Below, piece after piece: positions 47,012 through 57,450 of a stretch of 64,000 nt of DNA. The stretch spans positions 62,001-126,000 of the forward strand of contig JAJUGJ010000004.1 in assembly GCA_029268225.1 (NCBI GenBank), written 5' to 3'. A program made the position numbers and the translations under genes. Under the pieces are notes generated by a model that was not told the DNA's origin, made no database searches, and saw nothing but the letters and a program-made list of their open reading frames with translations. Source of the stretch: Burkholderiales bacterium. Its GTDB lineage: Bacteria > Pseudomonadota > Gammaproteobacteria > Burkholderiales > Burkholderiaceae_C. How positions within the stretch are numbered: position 1 is the first letter of the stretch; each line of letters begins with the position of its first letter.

Positions 47012-47176
47012 TCCGGCACCGCTGTCAACAGTTAAGGCAATTGCTGCGGGTGGCCAGATCCAGCCACCTCGACAGCGCCTCTGGGCATCGCGTCACAAGC
47101 GCGGTGCCCTTTCCTTTTGTGGGCCCGACAGCGAGGGCCAGACATTCTCAAGGCCTGCCCTCTAAAATGGAGGGTT

Positions 47177-49999
47177 ATGACCGAGTCTGCCCGCCCCCCT
47201 TCCGCTTCGCCATCCGGCGACACCGCCCTGCCCCGCGCCGCCGCTGTGCCGCCCATGCGCTTGTCTGGCCTGGAGCCGGTGAACATCGGGGAGGGTTCGC
47301 TGTTCGTCAACGTGGGTGAACGCACCAACGTGACGGGCTCGAAGGCTTTTGCACGCATGATCCTGGAAGGGCGCTTCGAAGATGCCCTGTCGGTGGCGCG
47401 CCAGCAGGTGGAAAACGGCGCCCAGGTCATCGACATCAACATGGACGAGGCCATGCTCGACAGCAAGGCCGCCATGGTGCGCTTCCTGAACCTGATCGCC
47501 GGCGAGCCCGAGATCGCGCGCGTGCCCATCATGATCGACTCGTCCAAGTGGGACGTGATCGAGGCTGGCTTGAAGTGCATTCAGGGCAAGGGCATCGTCA
47601 ACTCGATCTCGTTGAAGGAAGGCCTTGAGAACTTTGTCCATCAGGCCAAACTGATCAAGCGCTACGGTGCGGCTGCCGTGGTGATGGCGTTCGACGAACA
47701 AGGCCAGGCCGACACCTACCAGCGCAAGATTGAAATCTGCGAGCGCGCTTACCGCATCCTGGTCGATGAAGTGGGCTTCCCGCCCGAAGACATCATCTTC
47801 GACCCCAACATCTTCGCGATCGCCACGGGCATCGAAGAGCACGACAACTACGCGGTCGACTTCATCAACGCCACGCGCTGGATCAAGCAGAACCTGCCGG
47901 GCGCCAAGGTGTCGGGCGGCGTGTCGAACGTGTCGTTCAGCTTCCGCGGCAACGAGCCAGTGCGCGAGGCCATCCACACAGTCTTCCTGTACCACGCGAT
48001 CCAGGCGGGCATGGACATGGGCATCGTCAACGCCGGCATGGTCGGCGTGTACGACGACCTGAACGCCCAGCTGCGCGAGCTGGTTGAAGACGTGGTGCTG
48101 AACCGCCAACCGGTGTTCAAGGAAGGCGAAGACACCTCGCTGACTCCGACCGAGCGCCTGCTGGGCATTGCTGAACAGGTCAAGGGTGCCGCGAAGGACG
48201 ACAGCGCCAAGCTGGCCTGGCGCGGCACGGCCGAGCACCCCGCCTCGGTGGAAGACCGACTGAGCCACGCCCTGGTGCACGGCATCACCGATTTCATCAC
48301 GGTCGACACCGAGGAGTGCTATCAGAAGATCAAGGCCGGCGGTGGCCGCCCGCTGCACGTGATCGAAGGCCCCTTGATGGCCGGCATGAACACAGTGGGT
48401 GACCTGTTTGGCGCGGGCAAGATGTTCCTGCCACAGGTGGTGAAGTCGGCCCGCGTGATGAAGCAGGCCGTGGCCCACCTGGTGCCCTACATCGAAGAAG
48501 AAAAGCGCCAGCTGGAGTTGGCCGGCGGCGACGTCAAGGCCAAGGGCAAGATCGTGATCGCCACCGTCAAGGGCGATGTGCACGACATCGGCAAGAACAT
48601 CGTGACCGTGGTCTTGCAGTGCAACAACTTCGAGGTGGTCAACATGGGCGTGATGGTCCCGTGCAAGGACATCCTCGCCAAGGCCAAGGAAGTGGGCGCG
48701 GACATCGTGGGCCTGTCGGGTCTGATCACGCCCTCGCTGGAAGAGATGCAGTACGTGGCCGCCGAGATGGAGCGCGACGAGTACTTCCGCTCGCGCAAGA
48801 TTCCGCTGCTGATCGGCGGCGCGACCTGCTCGCGCGTGCACACGGCCGTGAAGATTGCGCCGAACTACAGCGGCCCGGTCGTGTACGTGCCCGATGCCTC
48901 GCGCGCGGTGGGCGTGTGCTCGGAGCTGCTCAGCCCCGAACGCCAGCAGGCCTACATTGCCGAGCTGAACGCCGACTACGAACACGTGCGCCAGTTGCAC
49001 GCCAGCAAGAAGGCCACGCCGCTGGTGAAGCTGGCCGAGGCCCGCGCCAACAAGGCGGAAGTGGACTTTGCCACCTACACGCCCACGGTGCCGAAGTTCA
49101 TTGGCCGGCGCGTGTTCAAGAACTATGACCTGAGCGAGTTGGTGGCCTACATCGACTGGGGTCCGTTCTTCCAGACCTGGGACCTGGCCGGCCCCTTCCC
49201 GGCCATCCTCGACGATGAGGTCGTCGGCGTCGAAGCCCGCAAGGTGTACGCCGATGCACAGGCCATGCTCAAGAAGATCGTCGAAGGCCGCTGGCTGACC
49301 GCCAATGGCGTGATCGGCCTGTACCCGGCACAGTCGGTCAAGGACGACACCATCGAGATCTACGAAGACGAGTCGCGCAGCAAGGTGCTGATGTGCTGGG
49401 ATCCGCTGCGCATGCAGACCGAGCGCCCGGTGGTCGATGGCGTCAAGCGCCCCAACCGCTCGCTGGCCGACTTCATCGCGCCGCGCGACGCCAAGCCCGA
49501 TTACATCGGGATGTTCGCGGTAACGGCCGGCCTGAACATCGAGAAAAAGGAAGCCGAGTTCCTGGCCCACCATGACGACTACTCGGCCATCATGCTCAAG
49601 GCCCTGGCCGACCGCCTGGCCGAGGCCTTTGCCGAGCGCATGCACGAACGGGTGCGCAAGGAGTTCTGGGGCTATGCCGCCGATGAGGCACTGGACAACG
49701 CGGCGCTGATCAAGGAACAGTACCGCGGCATCCGCCCGGCACCGGGCTACCCGGCCTGCCCTGACCACACGGTCAAGCGCGAGATGTTCCGCGTGCTCGA
49801 CGCCGCCGACGTGCACATGCACCTGACGGAAAGCCTGGCCATGATGCCCGCCGCCAGCGTGAGCGGTTTCTACATGGCCCACCCCGATGCCACCTACTTC
49901 AACGTGGGCAAGATCGGCCACGATCAGGTGGAAGACTGGGCACTGCGCATGGGCCTGTCGGTCACCGATGCGGAGCGTGCCTTGGCACCGCTGCTTTGA
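47177..49999 (+). CDS. metH: B12-dependent methionine synthase lacking the homocysteine domain
   Basis: The 940-residue product contains the last three MetH modules. These are the methyl-tetrahydrofolate-binding domain (from [21 protein letters not shown] to about 300), the cobalamin-binding cap and Rossmann domain with the B12 ligand His469 in [11 protein letters not shown], and the AdoMet-dependent reactivation domain (about 620-940; [19 protein letters not shown]). The N-terminal homocysteine/zinc domain of about 350 residues found in the 1227-residue E. coli enzyme is absent. It must be supplied by a separate protein not in this window. The ATG at 47177 has GGAGG; the earlier open frame to 47117 does not encode the missing domain. 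A terminator follows. Confidence 0.95.
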   Translation: MTESARPPSASPSGDTALPRAAAVPPMRLSGLEPVNIGEGSLFVNVGERTNVTGSKAFARMILEGRFEDALSVARQQVENGAQVIDINMDEAMLDSKAAMVRFLNLIAGEPEIARVPIMIDSSKWDVIEAGLKCIQGKGIVNSISLKEGLENFVHQAKLIKRYGAAAVVMAFDEQGQADTYQRKIEICERAYRILVDEVGFPPEDIIFDPNIFAIATGIEEHDNYAVDFINATRWIKQNLPGAKVSGGVSNVSFSFRGNEPVREAIHTVFLYHAIQAGMDMGIVNAGMVGVYDDLNAQLRELVEDVVLNRQPVFKEGEDTSLTPTERLLGIAEQVKGAAKDDSAKLAWRGTAEHPASVEDRLSHALVHGITDFITVDTEECYQKIKAGGGRPLHVIEGPLMAGMNTVGDLFGAGKMFLPQVVKSARVMKQAVAHLVPYIEEEKRQLELAGGDVKAKGKIVIATVKGDVHDIGKNIVTVVLQCNNFEVVNMGVMVPCKDILAKAKEVGADIVGLSGLITPSLEEMQYVAAEMERDEYFRSRKIPLLIGGATCSRVHTAVKIAPNYSGPVVYVPDASRAVGVCSELLSPERQQAYIAELNADYEHVRQLHASKKATPLVKLAEARANKAEVDFATYTPTVPKFIGRRVFKNYDLSELVAYIDWGPFFQTWDLAGPFPAILDDEVVGVEARKVYADAQAMLKKIVEGRWLTANGVIGLYPAQSVKDDTIEIYEDESRSKVLMCWDPLRMQTERPVVDGVKRPNRSLADFIAPRDAKPDYIGMFAVTAGLNIEKKEAEFLAHHDDYSAIMLKALADRLAEAFAERMHERVRKEFWGYAADEALDNAALIKEQYRGIRPAPGYPACPDHTVKREMFRVLDAADVHMHLTESLAMMPAASVSGFYMAHPDATYFNVGKIGHDQVEDWALRMGLSVTDAERALAPLL

Positions 50000-50023
50000 C
50001 CCCCCTGTGCACAAAGTCGCACT

Positions 50024-50051
50024 GAAAGCCGCAGCGTATCGCGCGGCTTTC
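50024..50051 (+). terminator. Hairpin terminator after metH
   Basis: GAAAGCCG (50024-50031) pairs with CGGCTTTC (50044-50051) beginning 24 bp after the metH stop; the 3' arm itself ends in a short U-rich stretch (CUUUCAUU). The remainder of 50052-50203 holds no gene I can see. Confidence 0.6.
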
Positions 50052-50203
50052 ATTCGCTTACAAAGCAGACGATTGGCAGCACCTGCAGCGCAGGTCAACG
50101 TGGCACCCTTGCGGCCACGGGTCTGACCCGCTCGCAACGCCGACGTCCGAGGAGACTGCGCTGCAGCAGATGACCTTCTCCAGTCATCTCTTCGTCGGCC
50201 TCC

Positions 50204-51979
50204 ATGCGATCTGCCCCCTCTCCCCGTTCCTGCCACCGATCGTCTGCGTGGCGCTGGTCTGCACTGGCCTTGGCTCTGCTGCTCACTGCGTGCGGCGGAG
50301 GTGGCGGCAGCTCGACGTCCATTGACCCGGACACAGGCCTGACCGTCTCGGCATCCATGGTGCCGAGCAATGATGCCGAGGGCTACCGCTTCCTGACCCA
50401 GGCCACTTTCGGACCCACTGCGTCCGATCTGGCTCGTATCAAGAGAATCGGGTACGACAACTGGATCGACGAACAGTTCAAACTGCCCATACAAAGCAGC
50501 CACTTGAGCACCGTGGAGTTCTCCGCCGCGACGCTCGGTCAGTCGCAAGCCTACGCCCACAATGTGACCCACAGCTGGTGGACCCATGCTGTTCGCGAAC
50601 CGGGCCAGTTGCGACAGCGTGTGGCGTTTGCATTGTCCGAGATCTTTGTGGTCTCGACCCTCACGGTCGATGACGGCCGCAGTGCTGCCAGCTACCTGGA
50701 CATGCTGACCGTCCACGCCGATGCCAACTACCGAGATCTCCTGGAAGCCGTCGCCCTGCACCCCGCCATGGGACAGTATCTCTCCCACCTTGGCAATCGC
50801 AAGGAAGACGGCACCGGTCGCGTTCCCGACGAGAACTTTGCCCGTGAGGTGATGCAACTTTTTTCGATCGGCCTGCATGATCTGGAGGACAGTGGACGCC
50901 CGCGCCTGGTCAATGGTCAAACCGTCGAGACCTACAACGCCAACGACATCAAAGGTCTGGCCCGCGTGTTCACAGGATTCAGCTGGCACTGGCCCTCGGC
51001 CAAGTCAGCCCTGGAATGGTGGCAGTGTTTCTGGCGGACCCTCGAGTGCCGAGATCCAAGCCAGGACGTACGCAGCATGACGGGCTACGGTCAGGCACAT
51101 TCGACCAGTGCCAAGCAGTTTCTCGGTGTCGATGTGGCGGCACAGGAGACGGCCGACCCCAAAGCCAGCCTGAAAGCCGCGTTGGACCGTTTGGCCACCC
51201 ATCCCAACACAGCACCGTTCATCAGCCGTCAGTTGATCCAGCGGCTCGTCACCAGCAACCCCAGCGACACCTATGTGGCCGATGTCACCCGGGTCTTTCG
51301 TGCCCACAATGGCAACCTGCGCGCGGTGGTCAAAGCCATCTTGTTGCACGAGGAGGCGCGCCGCCCGCCCGCAGTCAGCCTCAGCACCTACGGCAAGCTG
51401 CGTGAGCCGGTATTGCGTCTGAGCCACCTGCTGCGCGCACTTCCTCACACCAGTGCCCGCTTCACAGCCGGTGGCGCGGCCCCCTTCTATCTGGCCGACG
51501 ACACGAGTGACCCTGGCACGCAACTGGGCCAGACTCCACTGCGAGCCCCATCGGTCTTCAATTTCTTTCGGCCGGGCTACACCGCGCCGCAAAGCGCGAT
51601 GGCCGCCCAAGGCATGGTCGCGCCAGAAATGCAGATCACCAGCGAGACCTCCGTGCTGGGCTACGCCAACTTCGTGGCCACGATCCTGGAGAGGGGCTGG
51701 GGGCAATGGAACGTCAACAGCGGCAACTGGGACATCCAGTTCGACCTCAGCGGCTGGGACACGCTGGTTGGGGATCCGCCCGCCTTGATCGATGCCATGG
51801 CACGGCACTTGGTGGGACACACCTTGCCTGACGACGAGCGCAATCTGGCTGTCAGCGCCATCACGGCCATGCCCATCAGCGCGACCGATGCGACTGTGCT
51901 GGCCAAACAGCGTCGGCAGCGCGTTCAAGCGGCCATTCTCATGGTCGCAGTCTCGCCCGCTTTCGTGATTCAACAGTGA
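50204..51979 (+). CDS. DUF1800 lipoprotein
   Basis: A 591-residue exported protein whose signal sequence ends LLLTAC followed by five glycines, a lipobox. The mature part starts RFLTQATFGPTASDLARIKRIGYDNWIDEQF, the standard opening of DUF1800, and continues with WWTHAVREPGQLRQRVAFALSEIF, DENFAREVMQLFSIGLHDL, FTGFSW and APSVFNFFRPGY. DUF1800 proteins nearly always precede a DUF1501 gene, as here (8 bp before the ATG). The pair is common in Planctomycetes and many proteobacteria, has no firmly established function and is probably cell-surface or periplasmic. Confidence in family is high, in function none. Confidence 0.92.
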   Translation: MRSAPSPRSCHRSSAWRWSALALALLLTACGGGGGSSTSIDPDTGLTVSASMVPSNDAEGYRFLTQATFGPTASDLARIKRIGYDNWIDEQFKLPIQSSHLSTVEFSAATLGQSQAYAHNVTHSWWTHAVREPGQLRQRVAFALSEIFVVSTLTVDDGRSAASYLDMLTVHADANYRDLLEAVALHPAMGQYLSHLGNRKEDGTGRVPDENFAREVMQLFSIGLHDLEDSGRPRLVNGQTVETYNANDIKGLARVFTGFSWHWPSAKSALEWWQCFWRTLECRDPSQDVRSMTGYGQAHSTSAKQFLGVDVAAQETADPKASLKAALDRLATHPNTAPFISRQLIQRLVTSNPSDTYVADVTRVFRAHNGNLRAVVKAILLHEEARRPPAVSLSTYGKLREPVLRLSHLLRALPHTSARFTAGGAAPFYLADDTSDPGTQLGQTPLRAPSVFNFFRPGYTAPQSAMAAQGMVAPEMQITSETSVLGYANFVATILERGWGQWNVNSGNWDIQFDLSGWDTLVGDPPALIDAMARHLVGHTLPDDERNLAVSAITAMPISATDATVLAKQRRQRVQAAILMVAVSPAFVIQQ

Positions 51980-51987
51980 GATCCACC

Positions 51988-53604
51988 ATGAGTCAGCACA
52001 CCCGCCGACAATTTTTGCAACGCATGGCGGCCCTCTCTGGCATGGGCTCCGCCGCACCTCTCGGACTCAGCCTGAGCGCGTTGACCGACGCTGCTGCACA
52101 AAGCGCGGGCAACGGCAGCTATCGAGCATTGGTTTGCATCGTGCTCAATGGCGGCAACGATGCCTTCAACACCGTGCTGGCCACGGATGCCGAATCATGG
52201 GCGCACTACAACACACATCGCAAGCCCGTCGATGGCAGCACCGGCATTGCCCTGCCAGCGCCCGGCGTCGCCGCAAGCAGCACTGCCGCACGCACTGACC
52301 CCGCCAGACTGGGCGGCGTGCTGCCGATCAACCACCAAGGTCGCAGCGTGCATGCGGGCCGCACCTTTGCGCTGCATCCGGCTTTGCCACATGTGCAAAG
52401 CCTGCATGAGGCCGGGCGCATCGCGATCTTGGCCAACGTGGGTCCGCTGACACGCCCAACCACCAAGGCCGACTTTGCCAGCGCCACAGCCAGCAAGCCG
52501 GCCAAGCTGTTTTCCCACAACGATCAACAGTCCACCTGGCAATCGTTCCATGCCGAGGGCGCCGACAAGGGCTGGGGCGGACTGATGGGGGACCGGCTGA
52601 TGGGCAGCAATGGAAGTGGCCGCCCCGTCAGCGAAGCCGGCATCATCCAGCGCTCATTCACATGCATGAGCCCAGGTAGTGCATCCGTCTGGCTGGCTGG
52701 ACAAATGGTGTTGCCCTACCAAAGCAGCACCACCAGCATTCTGGGGCTGGGCAGTGGTGGCAAGGTTTACGGTAGCAGCACCCTTCACAGCTCAGTGGCC
52801 GCCATCATGGGCAAGTTGCAGCCGGACGGCAGCCAACCGGTCCCGGCACGCAACCTGCTGCACGGAGACCATCAGAAGGTCGTACAACGCGCCTTGCAGG
52901 CAAGCGATCTGCTGAGCACCAGCCTGGCCTCTGGTGGGGTCGCCCCCTGGGCCACGCCATCGGGTTCCGGCAACTACAACGCCTACAGCGACGACTTGCT
53001 CAAATACACCAGCACGATCGACGGCACCCTGAAAACCAACCACCTGGCGATGCAACTGCAGATGGTCGCCCGCCTGATCGCCACCAACACGGCAGCGAGT
53101 CTGGGCATCACCCGACAGTTGTTCATGGTGAGTCTGGGCGGATTCGACACCCACGACGATCAAATCCGCAATCACGGTGAGCGACTGGCGCAACTCAACC
53201 ACGCCATGGCTTACTTCGATGCGGTACTGGGCAGCATGCCCACGGGTGACATGAGAGCACAAGTCACCACCTTCACCATGTCCGAGTTTGGGCGCACTTT
53301 CACCAGCAACGGTGATGGGACCGATCACGGCTGGGGTGGACACCAGTTCATCATGGGCGGTGCGGTCAACGGTACCGAGGTGTATGGAACCTTTCCCACG
53401 TACAGTTCTGCCGACAGCAGCGGTGCATTCAGCAGTCCCGATCAAATCCAGAATGGCTCGCTGATCCCGTCAACCGCGGTGGAGCAGTACGCTTACACCC
53501 TCGGCAGATGGATGGGCGTGAGCCAGGCGGATCTGAACGCCATCCTGCCCAATCTAGGCCAATTCAACAGCGATGTGCATGATCTGGGCTTCATGAAGAC
53601 CTGA
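51988..53604 (+). CDS. DUF1501 protein with Tat signal
   Basis: The 538-residue protein begins with a twin-arginine signal (TRRQFLQRMAALSGMGSAAP), so it should be exported folded. Its body has the alkaline-phosphatase/sulfatase-like DUF1501 pattern: LVCIVLNGGNDAFNTVLA, FSHNDQQSTWQSF, SLGGFDTHDDQIRNHGERL, FTMSEFGRTFTSNGDGTDHGWGGH. Those His and Asp residues look like a metal site. It follows the DUF1800 gene with an 8-bp gap; a GTG at 51976 that overlaps the upstream stop is an alternative start. The two probably form an exported complex. It ends tail-to-tail with uvrA, 16 bp apart. Confidence 0.93.
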   Translation: MSQHTRRQFLQRMAALSGMGSAAPLGLSLSALTDAAAQSAGNGSYRALVCIVLNGGNDAFNTVLATDAESWAHYNTHRKPVDGSTGIALPAPGVAASSTAARTDPARLGGVLPINHQGRSVHAGRTFALHPALPHVQSLHEAGRIAILANVGPLTRPTTKADFASATASKPAKLFSHNDQQSTWQSFHAEGADKGWGGLMGDRLMGSNGSGRPVSEAGIIQRSFTCMSPGSASVWLAGQMVLPYQSSTTSILGLGSGGKVYGSSTLHSSVAAIMGKLQPDGSQPVPARNLLHGDHQKVVQRALQASDLLSTSLASGGVAPWATPSGSGNYNAYSDDLLKYTSTIDGTLKTNHLAMQLQMVARLIATNTAASLGITRQLFMVSLGGFDTHDDQIRNHGERLAQLNHAMAYFDAVLGSMPTGDMRAQVTTFTMSEFGRTFTSNGDGTDHGWGGHQFIMGGAVNGTEVYGTFPTYSSADSSGAFSSPDQIQNGSLIPSTAVEQYAYTLGRWMGVSQADLNAILPNLGQFNSDVHDLGFMKT

Positions 53605-53620
53605 TCCTGACGAACGTTGC

Positions 53621-56560
53621 TCAGAGCAAAGGCCGCAGATAGCGCCCGGTATGGCTGCCCTCGTGCGCGGCTACCTGCTCGGGGGTGCCGGCCACCAGCA
53701 CCTGACCGCCCCCCGAGCCGCCTTCCGGCCCGATGTCGATCAGCCAGTCAGCCGTCTTGATGACGTCCAGGTTGTGCTCGATGATGACGATGGTGTTGCC
53801 CGCGTCGCGCAACTGGTGCAGCACCTTGAGCAGCAAGGCGATGTCGTGGAAGTGCAAGCCCGTGGTCGGCTCATCCAGGATGTAGAGCGTGCGACCGGTG
53901 TCGCGCTTGGACAACTCCAGCGCCAGCTTGACGCGCTGCGCCTCGCCACCGGACAAGGTGGTCGCGGCCTGCCCCAGGCGGATGTAGCCCAGGCCCACGT
54001 CCATCAGCGTCTGCAGCTTGCGGGCGATGGTGGGCACGGCGCTGAAGAAGGTCAGCGCGGCTTCCACGGTCAGGTTCAGGATCTCGTGGATGTTGAGACC
54101 CTTGTACTGAATCTCCAGCGTTTCGCGGTTGTAGCGCTTGCCATGGCACACATCGCAGGGCACGTACACGTCCGGCAGGAAGTGCATCTCGACCTTGATC
54201 ATGCCGTCACCCTGACAGGCTTCGCAACGGCCACCGGCCACGTTGAAGGAGAAGCGGCCGGCGCTATAACCACGCTCGCGGGCAGCCGGCACATCGGCCA
54301 TCAGCTCGCGGATCGGCGTGAACAGGCCGGTGTAGGTGGCGGGGTTGCTGCGCGGCGTGCGGCCAATCGGGGACTGGTCGACGTTGATGACCTTGTCGAA
54401 CAGCTCCAGGCCCTCGATCTCGTCATGCGGCTCGGGATCGAGGTGGCTCTGGTAGAGCTTGCGGGCGACCGCCGCATACAGGGTGTCACTGACCAAGGTG
54501 GACTTGCCCGAACCCGACACGCCGGTGATACAGGTCAGCAGGCCCACGGGGAAGTCAGCGGTGACGCCTTTGAGGTTGTGACCGCGGGCGTTGACCACGC
54601 GCAGGCGCGGCGTCTCATCGGTGAAGGCATGACGCTGGGTCGGCACCTCGATGCGCAGCGCTCGCGCCAGATAGCGGCCGGTGATGCTCTCCGGATTGGC
54701 CTGGACCTCTTCCGGCGTGCCTTGCGCGAGCACGCGCCCACCATGCACGCCCGCGCCCGGCCCCATGTCGACCACATGGTCAGCCGCGCGGATCATGTCC
54801 TCGTCGTGCTCGACCACCAGCACACTGTTGCCCAGGTTACGCAGGTGCTGCAGGGTGCCGATCAGGCGGTCGTTGTCGCGCTGGTGCAGGCCGATGCTGG
54901 GCTCGTCGAGCACGTACATCACGCCCGTCAGGCCCGAGCCGATTTGCGACGCCAGGCGGATGCGCTGCGCCTCGCCACCCGAGAGCGTGTCGGCGCTGCG
55001 ATCGAGGCTGAGGTAGTTCAAGCCCACGTCATTGAGGAAGCGCAGGCGCGAGCGGATCTCGTTGACCACCTTGGCCGCGATCTCAGCCTTGGCGCCTTGC
55101 AGGTGCAGGTGCTCGAAGTAGTACTGGGCTTCGGCCAGGGTCGCGTGAGCGATCTCATAGATGGGCTTGGTGTCGCCCGTGCGCGCATCGAGCAACTTGA
55201 CGTGCCGCGCTTCGGTACGCAGGCGCGTGCCGTGGCAAGCCGGGCAGGCCTTGGGCTGCTGGTAGCGCGCCAACTCCTCGCGCACGGCGCTGGAGTCGGT
55301 CTCCTTGAAGCGGCGCTCGAAGTTGGGGATGATGCCTTCGAAGGGGTGCGAGCGCTTGACCTTGCGCTTCTTGCCGCTGGTGCCATCGGCCTCGTAGGTG
55401 AACTCGATCTCCTCGGTGCCCGAGCCGTACAGCAACACCTGCTGCACGTGAGCCGGCAGCTCTTCAAAGGGCTGCTCGATGTCCACGTCGTAATGCCGAC
55501 CGATGGATTCGATCAGGCTGTAGGTGTAGGGGTTGCGGCGATCCCAGCCCTTGACGGCCCCGCTGCCGATGCTCAGCGACGGGAAGGCCACCACGCGCTG
55601 CGGATCGAACGCGATCACATGGCCCAGGCCATCGCAGGTCGGGCACGCACCCTGCGGCGAGTTGAAGGAGAACAGCCGAGGTTCCAGCTCCGAGAGCGAA
55701 TAACTGCAGATTGGGCAGGCAAACTTGGCCGAGAACAGGTGGGTGACGCCGCTGTCCATCTCCAGCGCCAGCGCACGCCCCTCTGCGAGACGCAACGCCG
55801 CCTCGAAGCTTTCGGCCAGACGCTGCGTCATGTCCGCCCGCACCTTCAGCCGGTCGATGACCACGTCGATGTTGTGCTTCTCGTTCTTGACCAGCGGCTG
55901 CAGATCGGCCGCCTCGACCACCTGCCCGTTGATGCGGAAGCGCACATAACCCTGCGCCTGCATTTGCGCGAACAGCTCGACGTGCTCGCCCTTGCGGTCA
56001 CGCACGACGGGCGCCAGGATCATGAGCTTGGTCTCTTCAGGCAGCGCCAGCACGGCGTCCACCATCTGGCTCACACTTTGCGCCTGTAGCGGCTCTCCAT
56101 GCTCTGGGCAGAACGGCGTGCCCGCACGGGCGTACAACAGGCGCAGGTAGTCGTGGATCTCGGTGACGGTGCCCACGGTGGAGCGCGGGTTGTGGCTGGT
56201 CGCCTTCTGCTCGATGCTGATCGCCGGCGACAGGCCCTCGATCACGTCCACATCCGGCTTGTCCATCAATTGCAGGAACTGACGTGCGTAGGCGCTCAGG
56301 CTCTCTACATAGCGACGCTGGCCTTCGGCATACAAGGTGTCGAACGCCAGGCTGGACTTGCCCGATCCCGACAAACCGGTGATCACCACCAACTGGTTAC
56401 GCGGCAGATCCAGGTCGATGTTTTTCAGATTGTGGGTGCGGGCACCCCGGATCTGGATCTGTGTGCGCTCGGCCAGCGGCGCCGATCGCACCGCGTGAGC
56501 GAGGTAGGGGGCCGCATCGGCAGGGGCGCCGGGCACGACGGGGGCATCAGGGCGGGACAT
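53621..56560 (-). CDS. uvrA: Excinuclease ABC subunit A (canonical)
   Basis: The standard-size UvrA damage sensor of nucleotide excision repair. From the ATG at 56560 (MSRPDAPVV) it is 979 residues, a little longer than usual because of about 35 extra N-terminal residues before [15 protein letters not shown]. Walker A loops [10 protein letters not shown] and [10 protein letters not shown], two LSGGEAQR signatures, Walker [12 protein letters not shown] and [11 protein letters not shown], zinc modules CPIC/CPTC and [27 protein letters not shown] are all intact. It coexists with the double-length UvrA at 7408-13509. I see no CTGT-N8-ACAG box in the 153 bp upstream, so SOS control is not evident. 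Confidence 0.97.
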   Translation of the reverse strand: MSRPDAPVVPGAPADAAPYLAHAVRSAPLAERTQIQIRGARTHNLKNIDLDLPRNQLVVITGLSGSGKSSLAFDTLYAEGQRRYVESLSAYARQFLQLMDKPDVDVIEGLSPAISIEQKATSHNPRSTVGTVTEIHDYLRLLYARAGTPFCPEHGEPLQAQSVSQMVDAVLALPEETKLMILAPVVRDRKGEHVELFAQMQAQGYVRFRINGQVVEAADLQPLVKNEKHNIDVVIDRLKVRADMTQRLAESFEAALRLAEGRALALEMDSGVTHLFSAKFACPICSYSLSELEPRLFSFNSPQGACPTCDGLGHVIAFDPQRVVAFPSLSIGSGAVKGWDRRNPYTYSLIESIGRHYDVDIEQPFEELPAHVQQVLLYGSGTEEIEFTYEADGTSGKKRKVKRSHPFEGIIPNFERRFKETDSSAVREELARYQQPKACPACHGTRLRTEARHVKLLDARTGDTKPIYEIAHATLAEAQYYFEHLHLQGAKAEIAAKVVNEIRSRLRFLNDVGLNYLSLDRSADTLSGGEAQRIRLASQIGSGLTGVMYVLDEPSIGLHQRDNDRLIGTLQHLRNLGNSVLVVEHDEDMIRAADHVVDMGPGAGVHGGRVLAQGTPEEVQANPESITGRYLARALRIEVPTQRHAFTDETPRLRVVNARGHNLKGVTADFPVGLLTCITGVSGSGKSTLVSDTLYAAVARKLYQSHLDPEPHDEIEGLELFDKVINVDQSPIGRTPRSNPATYTGLFTPIRELMADVPAARERGYSAGRFSFNVAGGRCEACQGDGMIKVEMHFLPDVYVPCDVCHGKRYNRETLEIQYKGLNIHEILNLTVEAALTFFSAVPTIARKLQTLMDVGLGYIRLGQAATTLSGGEAQRVKLALELSKRDTGRTLYILDEPTTGLHFHDIALLLKVLHQLRDAGNTIVIIEHNLDVIKTADWLIDIGPEGGSGGGQVLVAGTPEQVAAHEGSHTGRYLRPLL

Positions 56561-56713
56561 GGAAGACTCAATGCAAGAAAAATGGCCCCGGCGCAGACGT
56601 CCGACACCGGGGTATCGGCGGCCAAGGCAACCGAACATGATACGTCGGCTTGGTCATTCGACGCCAGGGGTGCAACGGGAAGCCTCACGGCCCCGCGCAG
56701 ATGCAGGACGTAC

Positions 56714-57379
56714 TCAACGTGCGGTCGATCTGCCGACTGGGGCGCGTGCGAAAGCGGGGATGCAGCTCAAGAGCCAGTGCGAGGGCCACCAGAGCAAAAC
56801 CAGCAGCGCCAGCATCAACACACCGAGGTACAGATGCGGCGGCATCCAGGTCTGCGCCCCCTGGCCATCCAGACCAAACACGAAGTTGACATTCACCGGC
56901 AAGCCCGGTTGATCCGCGGGCGCAGGCGGTGGCGGCAGCCACAGGTAAGACGCCAGCATGGCCGCCCAACTGATCGGCCACCACACCACCAGCCCCCGAC
57001 GGTCATAGCCCAGCCGCCACAGCAGCCAGACCAGCACCGGTGGCTGCCAGAAATGGAAGAACGACAGAAAGCGGGTGAACCACGGGATGCGGGGCTCGTA
57101 CATGTAGGTCGTCATCCCGGTGATCGGCCAGCCTAAGCCCGTAAGCAGGAAGTCCAGCATCCACAAGACCTGGGGCAGCAAGATGCCCACCGCGCAGGCG
57201 GACACCAGCACGGCCGACTCCATCCAGAGGGCCACGCCGGTGAGCAGCAGCGCTAGATCGCAGAAGTACAGGAAATTACCCGGCCCGTAGTGGTACCAGT
57301 AGGTGGGCACCAGCACCGCCACGAAGGCGGTGTAGAGCAGCTTGAACCACAAGGGCAGGCGCGACGCAGTCGGTGTCAT
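56714..57379 (-). CDS. Polytopic membrane protein, paralogue A of a tandem pair
   Basis: The 221-residue protein is very hydrophobic and aromatic-rich, with about six helices. It is clearly paralogous to the next gene. Shared blocks include YTAFVAVLVP, NFLYFCD, SACAVGILLPQ, PITGMT, RFLSFFHFW, RLGYDRRG and PGLPVNVN. I do not recognise the family. The ATG at 57379 (MTPTASRLPLW) aligns with the paralogue's start. It is the last gene of the phospholipid block, 71 bp after its paralogue, and ends before the uvrA upstream region. Membrane lipid handling is a guess from position only. Confidence 0.8.
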   Translation of the reverse strand: MTPTASRLPLWFKLLYTAFVAVLVPTYWYHYGPGNFLYFCDLALLLTGVALWMESAVLVSACAVGILLPQVLWMLDFLLTGLGWPITGMTTYMYEPRIPWFTRFLSFFHFWQPPVLVWLLWRLGYDRRGLVVWWPISWAAMLASYLWLPPPPAPADQPGLPVNVNFVFGLDGQGAQTWMPPHLYLGVLMLALLVLLWWPSHWLLSCIPAFARAPVGRSTAR

Positions 57380-57450
57380 GCCCCGATGCTGCGCCAACCA
57401 TCCCGCTGCTGTCCAGCCGCCTGGTGCATGACAGGATCACCCTTGACGCG

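Noticed and set aside
47012-47176. Cobalamin riboswitch before metH
   Set aside because: The spacer is 165 bp and I cannot find a B12-box-like conserved core or the expected nested stems; a riboswitch of that class normally needs more space.
47162-50989. 1275-codon open frame on the minus strand opposite metH
   Set aside because: It is antisense to intact metH and runs into the DUF1800 gene. Its translation is His/Val/Ala/Gly-rich low complexity, typical of a shadow frame in high-GC DNA, with no domain.
53651-56089. 812-codon plus-strand open frame opposite canonical uvrA
   Set aside because: It is a shadow of uvrA codons; composition is His/Gln/Ala/Val-rich with no domain.
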